Assembly: GCA_020846745.1 (NCBI GenBank) | Contig: JADLDI010000153.1 | Location: forward strand, 1-64,000 | DNA: 64,000 nt | Direction of reading: 5' to 3' | From: Bryobacterales bacterium | GTDB taxonomy: Bacteria; Acidobacteriota; Terriglobia; Bryobacterales; Bryobacteraceae | Shown: piece after piece, positions 1 to 8,622 of the stretch | How positions within the stretch are numbered: position 1 is the first letter of the stretch | Layout: every line of letters starts with the position of its first letter | Made by a program: the position numbers and the translations under genes | The notes under the pieces: generated by a model | What the model was told of the DNA's origin: nothing | The model's input: only the letters and a program-made list of their open reading frames with translations | Databases searched by the model: none

Positions 1-304
1 CGGCTTCTTTTTGGGTGGCGGGGTGGGTGATGGGGTCGCGGCCATCGGAGCGGTCGTAGAGTTCGTTTTGGAAATCCAGGGCACGGAGCATGTTCCAGCG
101 GGCGGTGACGAGTTTGTCGAAGAAGATTTCTTCCAAGGGGCCATCGGGGCGGCACTGGGCGTGGAGTTCGTTTCGCAAATGGTTGAAAACAGGACGGAGG
201 TCGGCTGGGATGGACTCGGCGGTAAGGCCGTGTTTTTTCGAATTCTGGGAGGATTTGGCTTTGCCTTCTTCGGTGCGGGGGCCTGTGCTGAGGTTTGCAG
301 ACAT
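1..304 (-). CDS. STGPRTEEGK-family small protein, 3' end cut by window edge
   Basis: The leftward reading frame from ATG at 302-304 stays open to the window edge, giving 101 codons. It begins MSANLSTGPRTEEGKAKSSQ and continues through NSKKHGLTAESI and VFNHLRNEL. A strong ribosome site (AAAAGGAG, 315-322 on the minus strand) lies 10 bases before the ATG. The TGPRTxEGKA...NxxKHGLTA signature is one I recall from numerous paralogous hypothetical proteins in Solibacter-like Acidobacteria and some Planctomycetes. Its function is unknown. No signal peptide or membrane segment is visible; the N-terminus is basic and hydrophilic. A decayed relative lies at 59080-59244. I am sure that this is coding, moderately sure of the family, and ignorant of the role. 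Confidence 0.8.
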   Translation of the reverse strand, partial: MSANLSTGPRTEEGKAKSSQNSKKHGLTAESIPADLRPVFNHLRNELHAQCRPDGPLEEIFFDKLVTARWNMLRALDFQNELYDRSDGRDPITHPATQKEA

Positions 305-412
305 CTGAGTAGTACTCCTTTTGCTTGCGAAGTTGTTTGGAATCGGCCGCCGAGTAACGCGGATGAACGCCGAGGGGTCGGGGGCGCGACGGCTTCCGAC
401 CGGAGGTAGTGC

Positions 413-447
413 ACAAAAAAAAGACCGCGCGATGGCGGTCCTTTTTG
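413..447. terminator. Symmetric terminator-like hairpin with A-tract and T-tract
   Basis: GACCGC (423-428) pairs with GCGGTC (435-440) around a six-base loop. An A-run precedes it and a T-run (442-446) follows it, so it looks like an intrinsic terminator when read in either direction. It lies between two divergent genes rather than after one. It could therefore stop read-through from outside, act as a leader attenuator, or be the relic of an earlier gene end. Confidence 0.5.
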
Positions 448-460
448 ATTTGTTTGGTGG

Positions 461-476
461 GTGGACACACGTCCAC
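461..476. repeat. Perfect hairpin GTGGAC-ACAC-GTCCAC
   Basis: Six-base perfect arms (461-466 and 471-476) flank a four-base ACAC loop. There is no T-tract. It resembles the other GTCC/GGAC-type palindromes in this window (51473-51489) and may be a dispersed intergenic element or an operator. The role is unknown. Confidence 0.4.
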
Positions 477-518
477 GACCACGAGTCAAGTGTACCATTG
501 GTGCCAGCGGAATACAAG

Positions 519-545
519 AGGTATCGCGTGAGGTATCGCGTGAGG
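519..545. repeat. Tandem 12-base direct repeat (AGGTATCGCGTG) x2.25
   Basis: AGGTATCGCGTG occurs at 519-530 and again at 531-542, followed by AGG. The pair ends 45 bases before the start of the carbonic anhydrase gene. Two adjacent copies could be a tandem operator, or simply a replication-slippage duplication. Confidence 0.45.
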
Positions 546-589
546 ACTCAAAGCCGGCGGGTTAAGTGTTACCATCGAGGTTTCCACCA

Positions 590-1105
590 ATGATCCGGCC
601 CTTCAAGGGCATTGTGCCCAAAATTGCGCAGTCGGCGTATGTCGACCCGAGCGCACAGGTGATCGGCGACGTGCACATCGGCGAGCGCTCCAGCGTTTGG
701 CCGAACTGCACCGTTCGTGGCGACGTCAACTCCATCCGCATCGGTAACGAAACCAGCATCCAGGACAACTCCGTCCTCCATGGCCAGACCGATCAGTTCC
801 AGGTGATCCTGGGCGATCGCGTGACGGTGGGCCACGCCGTTGTACTACACGGCTGCACGATCGAAGACGACGTGCTCGTCGGCATCGGCGCCATTGTCCT
901 CAACGGCGCGAGGGTCGGGCACAGTTCCGTCATCGCCGCCGGAGCACTGGTCAGCGAAGGCCAGGAAATACCGCCCTATTCGCTGGTGATGGGCGTACCG
1001 GGCAAGGTCCGCCGCCAAATCTCCGCCGAAGAGAGCGAACGCTTCCGCGCCAATGCGCAACGATATATCAAACTGACTGAAGCCTACCGGGAAGAACCTG
1101 CTTGA
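590..1105 (+). CDS. Gamma-carbonic anhydrase-like hexapeptide-repeat protein
   Basis: A 171-residue left-handed beta-helix protein of the gamma-carbonic anhydrase/YrdA/PaaY type. Hexapeptide rungs run from about residue 10 to 140 (SAYVDPSAQVIGDVHIG, then SSVWPNC and SIQDNSVLHG). The three histidines expected to bind metal are visible in VLHG and in VGHAVVLHGC. The C-terminus has the usual SLVMGVPGKVRR. Homologues form trimers with the metal at the subunit interface; some hydrate CO2, others have no proven activity. An upstream GTG at 566 is possible, but ATG 590 has GAGG nine bases ahead and aligns better with the family. The stop overlaps the hisS start by four bases, so the two are translationally coupled. 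Confidence 0.9.
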   Translation: MIRPFKGIVPKIAQSAYVDPSAQVIGDVHIGERSSVWPNCTVRGDVNSIRIGNETSIQDNSVLHGQTDQFQVILGDRVTVGHAVVLHGCTIEDDVLVGIGAIVLNGARVGHSSVIAAGALVSEGQEIPPYSLVMGVPGKVRRQISAEESERFRANAQRYIKLTEAYREEPA

Positions 1106-2358
1106 TCCGCGCTGTAAAAGGTACTCGCGACATTCTGCCGCCTTCCAGTTCCGTCTGGAACTACGTTGAAGCTGTCGCCCGCCGTGTGTTCCGCACGTAC
1201 AACTATCAGGAAATCCGCACCCCCATTTTCGAGGAGACGGAACTCTTCGCCCGTGGCGTCGGCGAAGAAACCGACATCGTCACGAAAGAGATGTACACCT
1301 TCGAAGATCGCGACGGATCGTCTTTGACGTTACGCCCTGAGAACACCGCCTCGGTCATCCGCGCCTATATCGAACACCGGCTTGACCAGCAGCCCGGCCT
1401 GCAAAAGCTCTACTATCTAGGACCGATGTTCCGCCGCGAGCGTCCCCAGAAAGGCCGCTACCGCCAGTTCTATCAAATCGGTGCGGAAGTAATCGGCAGC
1501 GATTCGCCGGCCATCGACGCCGAGGTGATTGAACTCGTCACCGAAATCCTCACCCGGTGCGGACTCGAAGGCTTTGAGATCTTCATCAATTCGGTGGGCT
1601 GCCCCAATTGCCGCCCACTCTATATGGCCGAACTCCGCAAGAGCCTCGACCAGGTGAAGGGCACCCTCTGCCAGGATTGCCAGCGCCGCGCCGATACCAA
1701 TCCGCTCCGCGTACTTGACTGCAAAATCCCGGCGGACCAACCCATTATCGACACCCTGCCATCGATCCAGCAGTTTCTCTGCGACGTTTGCCGCCCGCAC
1801 TTCGACACGGTCCAGCAGTTTCTCACCGATCGCGACATCCGCTACACAGTCAAGCCCCGCCTCGTCCGCGGCCTCGACTATTACATGCGCACCACGTTCG
1901 AATTTGTGCACGGCGCGCTGGGCGCCCAGAATTCCGTCCTCGGCGGCGGCCGCTACGACGGCCTCGCGGAACAGCTCGGCTCCAAGGTGCATTCGCCCGG
2001 CATCGGCTTTTCGATTGGTGAAGACCGTCTGGTTCTCTCTTTAGAAGAAGCCGCCCCCGCCGCCCACCGCCACACGCTCGACCTCTATATCGCGCCCCTC
2101 GGCGCCCCGGCCCTGCGCCATTGCGCGCAACTCGCCTACGACCTTCGCCGCCTCGGCGCAACGGTCGAACTCGGGCCCGACGCTAAGCTGAAGCGGGCCA
2201 TGGAGCTTGCCAACAAACTCAACGCTCGCTTCACACTCATTGTGGGCGACAATGAAATATCGGTTGGCCAGTATGCGCTGAAGAATATGTCTTCAGGTGA
2301 ACAGGTGACGGTGACGCGCGACGCGCTTGCCGCCCGGCTCACGCCCGCCAATCGTTAG
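1102..2358 (+). CDS. hisS: Histidyl-tRNA synthetase
   Basis: A 418-residue class II synthetase that charges tRNA-His in the cytoplasm. The family start MIRAVKGTRDILP is intact. Motif 2 lies in FRRERPQKGRYRQFYQ, the two histidine-recognition stretches are LVRGLDYYMRTTFEF and GGGRYDGLAEQLG, and the anticodon-binding domain occupies about the last 95 residues. Length is normal. The start codon is TTG, sharing the sequence TTGA with the stop of the preceding carbonic anhydrase-like gene. No other in-frame start would give the conserved N-terminus. aspS follows 33 bases downstream, a pairing seen in many bacteria. Confidence 0.97.
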   Translation: MIRAVKGTRDILPPSSSVWNYVEAVARRVFRTYNYQEIRTPIFEETELFARGVGEETDIVTKEMYTFEDRDGSSLTLRPENTASVIRAYIEHRLDQQPGLQKLYYLGPMFRRERPQKGRYRQFYQIGAEVIGSDSPAIDAEVIELVTEILTRCGLEGFEIFINSVGCPNCRPLYMAELRKSLDQVKGTLCQDCQRRADTNPLRVLDCKIPADQPIIDTLPSIQQFLCDVCRPHFDTVQQFLTDRDIRYTVKPRLVRGLDYYMRTTFEFVHGALGAQNSVLGGGRYDGLAEQLGSKVHSPGIGFSIGEDRLVLSLEEAAPAAHRHTLDLYIAPLGAPALRHCAQLAYDLRRLGATVELGPDAKLKRAMELANKLNARFTLIVGDNEISVGQYALKNMSSGEQVTVTRDALAARLTPANR

Positions 2359-2391
2359 ACTTACGTCCGAATAACTGAACTCAAGTCAGCC

Positions 2392-4182
2392 ATGACACCG
2401 ACAACCTCCGTCCCACTCGATTTCCTCGGCGACCTCCGCCGTACGCACCATTGCGGTGAACTCCGCGCGAGCAATGCCGGTAATCGCGCCCTCCTCATGG
2501 GCTGGGTCCACCGGCGCCGCGACCTTGGCGGCGTCATCTTCATTCACCTCCGGGACCGTGAAGGCGTCACCCAGTGTGTGTTCCATGAAGACGCCCTTCC
2601 TGAAGTACATGCGAAAGCCGAACTCCTCAGGTCCGAATTCGTCGTGGCTGTTGAAGGCATAGTCGAGCGCCGCGCTCCGGAGGTCGTCAATCCGAACATC
2701 CCCACCGGCGAAATCGAAATCGTTGTCGACAAGGTCTGGATCCTGAACGAATCGCGCACTCCTCCATTCCCGATGGAAGAGACCGTCGACGTCTCGGAAG
2801 AAGCGCGCCTCAAATACCGCTTCGTCGACCTGCGCCGCCCGCGCATGCAGCGCAACATCATCCTGCGCTCTAAGATTTCGTTCGCCACGCGCGAAGAGCT
2901 TTACCGTCAGGGCTTCCTCGAAATCGAGACGCCATTCATGACCCGCCAAACCCCCGAAGGCGCTCGCGACTACCTCGTCCCCTGCCGTGTCCAGCCTGGT
3001 ACCTTCTACGCACTCCCGCAGTCGCCCCAAATCTTCAAGCAACTTCTGATGGTCAGCGGCTACGAAAAGTATTTCCAGATCGTCCGCTGCTTCCGCGACG
3101 AAGACCTCCGTGCCGACCGTCAGCCCGAGTTCACCCAAATCGACTTGGAAATGTCCTTCCCTCGTCAGGAAGACATCTTCAACACCATCGAACCCCTGAT
3201 CAAGGCCGTGCTGAAGGTAATCGGCCGCGACGTCGACACCCCCTTCCTGCGCCTTACTTATGACCAGGCGATGCGCATGTATGGCATCGATAAGCCCGAC
3301 CTCCGCCTGCCCCCGTTCCATGTGGTGAACGACCTGTTTCCCGCCGACGCCAACCTTACCGCCGCCGGCATGCCGGTGGTCGCCATCCACATCCCCAAAA
3401 CCGGTCCACTCTCCCGCAAAGAGCGCGACGAGTTGAAGGCCTACGGCCAGGAACGCGGCCTCCGCGTGTACGACGACATCAAGCGCCTGGAACGCGACTT
3501 CGCCGATCCGGTAGCGGCGGTGCGCAAGCGCCTGGATGCCTCGGAAGAGGACCTCATCCTCATCTGCGGCGTCGGCGAACCGCCCAAGACGCACCGTCCC
3601 GAAGAGGATGTCTTCAAAGCCTGCGGCCAGTTGCGCCTCTTCGCCGGCCAGAAATATAACGACCGTCACAAGCTTCTGGACCCGACCGTCTTCCGGTTCC
3701 TCTGGGTCGTCGACTTCCCCATGTTCGAGTGGGACGACGAAGATAACCGCTGGGTCGCCGCCCACCACCCGTTTACCTCGGTGCTCGACGAGCACATCGA
3801 CAAACTAACTGAGGACCCCGCCGGTTGCCGCGCCAAGTCCTACGATTTAGTGCTGAACGGCGTTGAGTTAGGCAGCGGCTCCATCAGAATCCACCGCCGC
3901 GACGTCCAAAGCAAAGTCTTTGCCGCGCTCGGCTTCACCCCGGAAGAAGCGCGCCACCGCTTTGGCTTCTTACTCGACGCCTTGGAATACGGCGCCCCGC
4001 CCCATGGCGGCATCGCGCTGGGCCTGGACCGGTTGGTAATGATCCTCGCCGGCGAAACCTCAATCCGCGACGTTATCCCGTTCCCGAAAACCGCCAAAGG
4101 CACCGATCTGATGTGCGACGCTCCGTCGCCGGTCTCTGACCGCATCTTGCGTGAGTTGAACATAACGCTAAGAAGATCGTAA
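2392..4182 (+). CDS. aspS: Aspartyl-tRNA synthetase
   Basis: A 596-residue bacterial-type AspRS. An OB-fold anticodon domain (GWVHRRRDLGGVIFIHLRD) starts near residue 38. The class II core carries motif 2 (CFRDEDLRADRQPEFTQID), a bacterial GAD-type insertion in the middle, and motif 3 near the C-terminus (GIALGLDRLVMIL). The leucine after RRRD is the residue often found in tRNA-Asp-discriminating enzymes, but that one position does not settle whether it also charges tRNA-Asn, and no gatCAB genes are in view. Ribosome site is weak. It sits directly behind hisS and is probably co-transcribed. Confidence 0.96.
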   Translation: MTPTTSVPLDFLGDLRRTHHCGELRASNAGNRALLMGWVHRRRDLGGVIFIHLRDREGVTQCVFHEDALPEVHAKAELLRSEFVVAVEGIVERRAPEVVNPNIPTGEIEIVVDKVWILNESRTPPFPMEETVDVSEEARLKYRFVDLRRPRMQRNIILRSKISFATREELYRQGFLEIETPFMTRQTPEGARDYLVPCRVQPGTFYALPQSPQIFKQLLMVSGYEKYFQIVRCFRDEDLRADRQPEFTQIDLEMSFPRQEDIFNTIEPLIKAVLKVIGRDVDTPFLRLTYDQAMRMYGIDKPDLRLPPFHVVNDLFPADANLTAAGMPVVAIHIPKTGPLSRKERDELKAYGQERGLRVYDDIKRLERDFADPVAAVRKRLDASEEDLILICGVGEPPKTHRPEEDVFKACGQLRLFAGQKYNDRHKLLDPTVFRFLWVVDFPMFEWDDEDNRWVAAHHPFTSVLDEHIDKLTEDPAGCRAKSYDLVLNGVELGSGSIRIHRRDVQSKVFAALGFTPEEARHRFGFLLDALEYGAPPHGGIALGLDRLVMILAGETSIRDVIPFPKTAKGTDLMCDAPSPVSDRILRELNITLRRS

Positions 4183-4200
4183 CTTCGAAGTCGAACCTGA

Positions 4201-5070
4201 ATGAAACTACCCTTACTGCTCATCGCCATGTTACCCGCCGACACACCGTTTGTTGCCACCCCTTTGACCGCGGAAAACTCGTTCACAAAAGAGATAGAAG
4301 GCCCGGCGGTAGATAAAGCGGGAAACATCTACGCCGTCAGCTTCGCGCGCAAGCCAACCGTGGGCAAAGTTACGCCGGACGGCAAGGCTGAGGTCTTCCT
4401 CGAAATGCCCGAAGGCTCATTGGCCAACGGCATCCGCTTCGACCGCAAGGGAGTAATGTTTTTGGCCGACTACTCCGGCCACAACATCCTGCGTTGCGAC
4501 ATGGCAACGAAGAAGCTCACGGTCTTCGCGCACGAGCCGTCGATGAACCAGCCGAATGACATCGCGATCTCAGCCGACGGCACTCTGTGGGCGTCAGATC
4601 CCAACTGGGGCAAGTCCACCGGACAGCTCTGGCGCATCGACACCAATGGCAAAGTGACCAAAGTAGCCGATAACATGGGCACCACGAACGGCATCGAGGT
4701 GTCCCCCGACGGCCACACCCTCTATGTCAACGAGACCGTTCAGCGCAACGTCTGGGCGTTTACTATCAAGAAAGACAAGTCGCTGTCCAACAAGCGCCTG
4801 CTGATCGCCTTCCCGGACTTCGGCTTCGACGGTATGCGTTCGGATGTCGAAGGCAACTTATACATCACGCGCCACGGCAAAGGCACCGTCGTCGTCGTAT
4901 CTCCCCACGGCAAGGTCCTCAAAGAGGTCGACGTTCTTGGTAAGTTCCCGACCAACATCTGCTTCGGCGGTCCGGATGGCCGAACCGCCTACGTCACGGA
5001 AGTGGAACACGGCCGCCTCGTTCAGTTCCGGACCGAAAAGCCCGGCCTCGAATGGCAGCGCTGGCGCTAA
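4201..5070 (+). CDS. SMP-30/gluconolactonase-like six-bladed propeller protein
   Basis: A 289-residue protein with a short hydrophobic leader (MKLPLLLIAMLPADTPFVA), so probably exported. It has the SMP-30/gluconolactonase/LRE-like repeat: EGPAVDKAGNIYAVS, then LANGIRFDRKGVMFLAD, QPNDIAISADGTLWASDPN, TNGIEVSPDGHTLYVNE and DGMRSDVEGNLYIT. The glutamate of the first motif and the Asn/Asp of TNGIE and DGMR are the usual divalent-metal ligands, so lactonase-type hydrolysis is plausible. The substrate is unknown. It follows aspS by 18 bases without a clear ribosome site and may be the last gene of that run. Its stop faces the pyruvate carboxylase stop 23 bases away. Confidence 0.85.
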   Translation: MKLPLLLIAMLPADTPFVATPLTAENSFTKEIEGPAVDKAGNIYAVSFARKPTVGKVTPDGKAEVFLEMPEGSLANGIRFDRKGVMFLADYSGHNILRCDMATKKLTVFAHEPSMNQPNDIAISADGTLWASDPNWGKSTGQLWRIDTNGKVTKVADNMGTTNGIEVSPDGHTLYVNETVQRNVWAFTIKKDKSLSNKRLLIAFPDFGFDGMRSDVEGNLYITRHGKGTVVVVSPHGKVLKEVDVLGKFPTNICFGGPDGRTAYVTEVEHGRLVQFRTEKPGLEWQRWR

Positions 5071-5093
5071 ATAATTAACTAACTCACGCCCGC

Positions 5094-8000
5094 CTACTCG
5101 ATCACCACCAACAGATCCTTCGGCTCCACCGTCTGCCCCGGCTGCACCAGCAACTTCACCACTTTCCCGCCTACCGGCGCATTTACCGTCGTCTGCATCT
5201 TCATCGCTTCCATCACTAACAACCGGTCGCCCTTGGAAACCGGTTGGTTCGGCTCCACCGATACGCTCGACACCGCGCCGGGAATTGGAGCGCCCACGTG
5301 TCCCGGGTGACCGGGGTCCGCTTTCGGCCGTTCTTCCGTTTTAACCTCCAGCGACTTATCGCGAACCGTTACTTCTCTCGGTTGCCCGTTCAACTCAAAG
5401 AACACCGTCCTCGTACCGTCCGGGTGGGGCTCCGAAATCGTCAGCGACTTGACGATCAGCGTCTTGCCCGCTTCGATCTCGATGGTGATCTCTTCGCCGC
5501 GCTGCATACCGTAGAAGAATTGCGGGGTCGGCAATACCTCCACATCGCCCCAAGCCTGCTGGTTCCTGGCGAACTTCGTGTACACCTCCGGATACATGAG
5601 GTAACCCATGAGGTCCGTCCGGCTCAATTTCTCCCCTGTCTTCTGCTCAGCCTGCTCCTGCGCTGCCTTCAGATTCGTCGCCGCAAGATGTGCGCCGGGA
5701 CGGCCCTTTCTCGGCTTCTCACCCTTCAGAATGATCTGCTGTAACTTCTTCGGCCATCCGCCCTGCGGCTCGCCCAGCGAACCCATAAACATATCCACCA
5801 CGGAATTCGGGATGTGCAAGGAGTGGTGGATGTCGAGTTTCTGAATGTCCTGCATGGAAAGGCCATGCGACACCAAAAACAATGCCATGTCTCCGACAAC
5901 TTTCGACGACGGAGTTACTTTCACGATATCTCCGAACGCCATATTCACGTCCGCATAAGCGCGAGCCACCTCAGGCCAGCGCTCGCCTAACCCCATCGCT
6001 TCCGCCTGCTCCTTCAGATTGGTGTACTGCCCGCCCGGCATCTCATGCAGATACACTTCAGCCGTGCCCGACTTAGGAGCCGAGTCGAACGGCTTATACC
6101 ATGTGCGCACCACCTCCCAGTAATCTGCGTACCGTTGCAACGCTTCCCCGTCCAACCCTGTCGCGCGATCGGTACCCTTTAAGGCCGCGACAATCGAGTT
6201 CAAATTCGGCTGCGACGTCGTGCCCGACATCGACGATACCGCCGCATCCGCCGCGTTCACACCCGCATCGCTCGCCTTCAAAATCGACGCGGCGTTAATC
6301 CCGCTCGTATCGTGCGTATGGAAGTGGATCGGAATGCTAACTTCATCGCGCAGCGCCTTCACCAGCCTTTCGGCAGCGTACGGCTTCACCAGCCCCGCCA
6401 TGTCCTTGATACCCAAGACGTGCGCGCCCATCTTCTCCAGTTCCTTCGCCATGTTGACGTAGTACTGGAGCGGATACTTATCGCGCTTCGGGTCGAGAAT
6501 ATCGCCGGTGTAACATATCGCGGCTTCGCAGATACGATCGGTCTTGCGCACCGCCTCCACCGCCACCTTCATATTCGGCAGCCAGTTCAGCGAATCGAAG
6601 ATACGGAAGATATCGATGCCGCGCGCCGCCGATTCCAGCACAAACTCGCGCACCACGTTATCGGGATACGCCGTGTAACCGACCGCGTTCGACGCGCGCA
6701 ACAGCATCTGGAAACAGATATTCGGGATCGCGTTCCGCAGCCGTTCCAGCCGCTTCCAGGGGTCCTCGTGCAGAAACCGCAACGCCACATCGAACGTCGC
6801 GCCGCCCCACATCTCGAGCGAAAACAGATTCGGCAGCTTGTGCGATACGAAATTGGCGATGGCCGTCAAATCGTAGGTCCTGACCCTGGTCGCCATCAGG
6901 CTCTGATGTGCGTCGCGGAACGTCGTGTCCGTCAGCAGCAGCCGCTGCTGATCTCTCATCCACCCGGCAAACTTATCGGGACCTAACTCATCCAGTAACT
7001 GCCTGGTCCCCGCCGGCGGTTGGGACGAATCGTGATCGGGAATGGGCGCCGTGCGGAAGACTTCGGGCTTCGGCTTTCCGGCCACCTCCGGATTGCCGTT
7101 CACCATCACCTCGGCAATGTAAGTGAGCAGGCGCGTTGCTCGATCGCGCCGCACCGAGAACTGAAATAACTCCGGCGTCTCGTCGATAAATCGCGTCGTC
7201 ACCGTCCCCTTCTGAAACTCGGGATGGTTGACCACGTTTTCGAGGAACGGGATGTTCGTCTTGACGCCCCGTATCCGGAACTCGCGCAAAGCGCGGTCCA
7301 TCCGCTGGCACGCATGCCGGAATTCCGTGCCCCACGAAGTCATCTTCACCAGCAGCGAATCGTAGTAAGGCGTGATTACCGCGCCGCCATAAGCCGACGC
7401 CCCGTCAAGCCTTATACCGAAGCCCGCCGGCGACCGGTATGTCTGAATGCGGCCATAATCGGGAATGAAGTTATTGGCTGCGTCTTCAGTGGTTATCCGG
7501 CACTGGAGTGCGTACCCGTGTAACTCCACCTTCTGCTGCGCCGGCAGGTTCATCTCCGCGCCGTGCAGCGTATGTCCCTGTGCAATCTGGATCTGCGACC
7601 GGACGATATCGATGCCCGTCACCATCTCGGTAACCGTGTGCTCCACCTGAACGCGCGGGTTCACTTCGATAAAGAACCACTCGTTCGTGTCCGCATCCAG
7701 CAGGAACTCGACCGTTCCCGCATTGTAGTAACCAGCCTGTTTCGCTAACCTGACCGCCGCGCCGGTAATCGCGTCGCGGATCGACGGCGCCAGCGACACT
7801 GCCGGAGCCACTTCCACCACCTTTTGGTGCCGGCGCTGCACCGAGCAGTCGCGCTCATACAGGTGCAGGATGTTGCCCGCTCTGTCTCCGAGAATCTGCA
7901 CCTCAATGTGCCGTGGCCGGCGGATAAACCGCTCCAGGAACACCGCCCCGTTTCCGAACGCCGCCGCCGCTTCGCGCTGCGCCTCTTCCAACAACCCTTT

Positions 8001-8531
8001 CAGTTTGTCGGACGATTCAACCACACGCATCCCGCGGCCGCCGCCGCCGAATGCCGCTTTAATAATCAGCGGATAGCCGATCCTGGTGGCCGCCTTCTCC
8101 GCTTCCGCAAAATTCTTCACCGGCCTTTCCGTTCCCGGTATCACCGGCAACTCCGCCTGCTGCGCCAGCCGCCGTGCGGCGGTCTTATCCCCTAACAGTT
8201 CCAGAAGTTCCGCCGACGGACCGACAAAAACGATTCCCGCCGCCTCGCATGCCCGCGGTAGTGCCGGGTTCTCGGAAAGAAAGCCATACCCGGGATGGAT
8301 GTAGCGGATACCTTTCTCGCGGGCCAGCCCGACGATCCCCTCCACGTCCAGATACGCCTGCACCGGACCCTGACCTTCTCCGATCAGATACGCTTCATCC
8401 GCTTTGAATCGGTGCAGCGATAGCCGGTCTTCCTGGGAAAACACCGCTACTGTCCGAAGTCCCAGCTCATTTGCCGCCCGCAAGATGCGGATCGCGATCT
8501 CGCCCCGATTCAGGGCCAGAAGTCGTTCCAT
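5094..8531 (-). CDS. pyc: Pyruvate carboxylase, single-chain
   Basis: An 1145-residue biotin enzyme converting pyruvate and bicarbonate to oxaloacetate with ATP. Order of domains: biotin carboxylase (about 1-450, beginning MERLLALNRGEIAIRIL, with ATP-grasp EVNPRVQVEHTVTEM); carboxyltransferase of the HMGL type (about 520-800, LLTDTTFRDAHQSLMATR and FHTHDTSG); the PYC/OADA conserved domain; and the biotinyl domain with VMEAMKMQT, whose lysine 1111 carries biotin. Length matches one-chain PYCs. The frame stays open 82 codons upstream, but that stretch is unlike the family and the conserved N-terminus starts at ATG 8531. It diverges from the DUF4097 gene and stands alone. Confidence 0.95.
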   Translation of the reverse strand: MERLLALNRGEIAIRILRAANELGLRTVAVFSQEDRLSLHRFKADEAYLIGEGQGPVQAYLDVEGIVGLAREKGIRYIHPGYGFLSENPALPRACEAAGIVFVGPSAELLELLGDKTAARRLAQQAELPVIPGTERPVKNFAEAEKAATRIGYPLIIKAAFGGGGRGMRVVESSDKLKGLLEEAQREAAAAFGNGAVFLERFIRRPRHIEVQILGDRAGNILHLYERDCSVQRRHQKVVEVAPAVSLAPSIRDAITGAAVRLAKQAGYYNAGTVEFLLDADTNEWFFIEVNPRVQVEHTVTEMVTGIDIVRSQIQIAQGHTLHGAEMNLPAQQKVELHGYALQCRITTEDAANNFIPDYGRIQTYRSPAGFGIRLDGASAYGGAVITPYYDSLLVKMTSWGTEFRHACQRMDRALREFRIRGVKTNIPFLENVVNHPEFQKGTVTTRFIDETPELFQFSVRRDRATRLLTYIAEVMVNGNPEVAGKPKPEVFRTAPIPDHDSSQPPAGTRQLLDELGPDKFAGWMRDQQRLLLTDTTFRDAHQSLMATRVRTYDLTAIANFVSHKLPNLFSLEMWGGATFDVALRFLHEDPWKRLERLRNAIPNICFQMLLRASNAVGYTAYPDNVVREFVLESAARGIDIFRIFDSLNWLPNMKVAVEAVRKTDRICEAAICYTGDILDPKRDKYPLQYYVNMAKELEKMGAHVLGIKDMAGLVKPYAAERLVKALRDEVSIPIHFHTHDTSGINAASILKASDAGVNAADAAVSSMSGTTSQPNLNSIVAALKGTDRATGLDGEALQRYADYWEVVRTWYKPFDSAPKSGTAEVYLHEMPGGQYTNLKEQAEAMGLGERWPEVARAYADVNMAFGDIVKVTPSSKVVGDMALFLVSHGLSMQDIQKLDIHHSLHIPNSVVDMFMGSLGEPQGGWPKKLQQIILKGEKPRKGRPGAHLAATNLKAAQEQAEQKTGEKLSRTDLMGYLMYPEVYTKFARNQQAWGDVEVLPTPQFFYGMQRGEEITIEIEAGKTLIVKSLTISEPHPDGTRTVFFELNGQPREVTVRDKSLEVKTEERPKADPGHPGHVGAPIPGAVSSVSVEPNQPVSKGDRLLVMEAMKMQTTVNAPVGGKVVKLLVQPGQTVEPKDLLVVIE

Positions 8532-8622
8532 ATACTTCCATGCTAAGAGCCGGCACGTGACCGACACAAATTTCCGGAACAACTTTGCTCGCGAATGCGT
8601 ATTGCGCCCTGAGGTGATCTGA

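Noticed and set aside
11..409. Rightward 132-codon frame at the left edge
   Set aside because: Antisense to the STGPRTEEGK-family gene, which has a strong ribosome site and a family signature.
2386..3795. 469-codon leftward open frame across aspS
   Set aside because: It lies entirely antisense to a complete aspartyl-tRNA synthetase and its sequence is low-complexity and unlike any family; long antisense frames are expected at this GC content.
5041..5100. Terminator between the SMP-30 gene and pyc
   Set aside because: The 23-base gap is AT-rich with a short TTAGTTAATTA tract, but no stem long enough to support a terminator.
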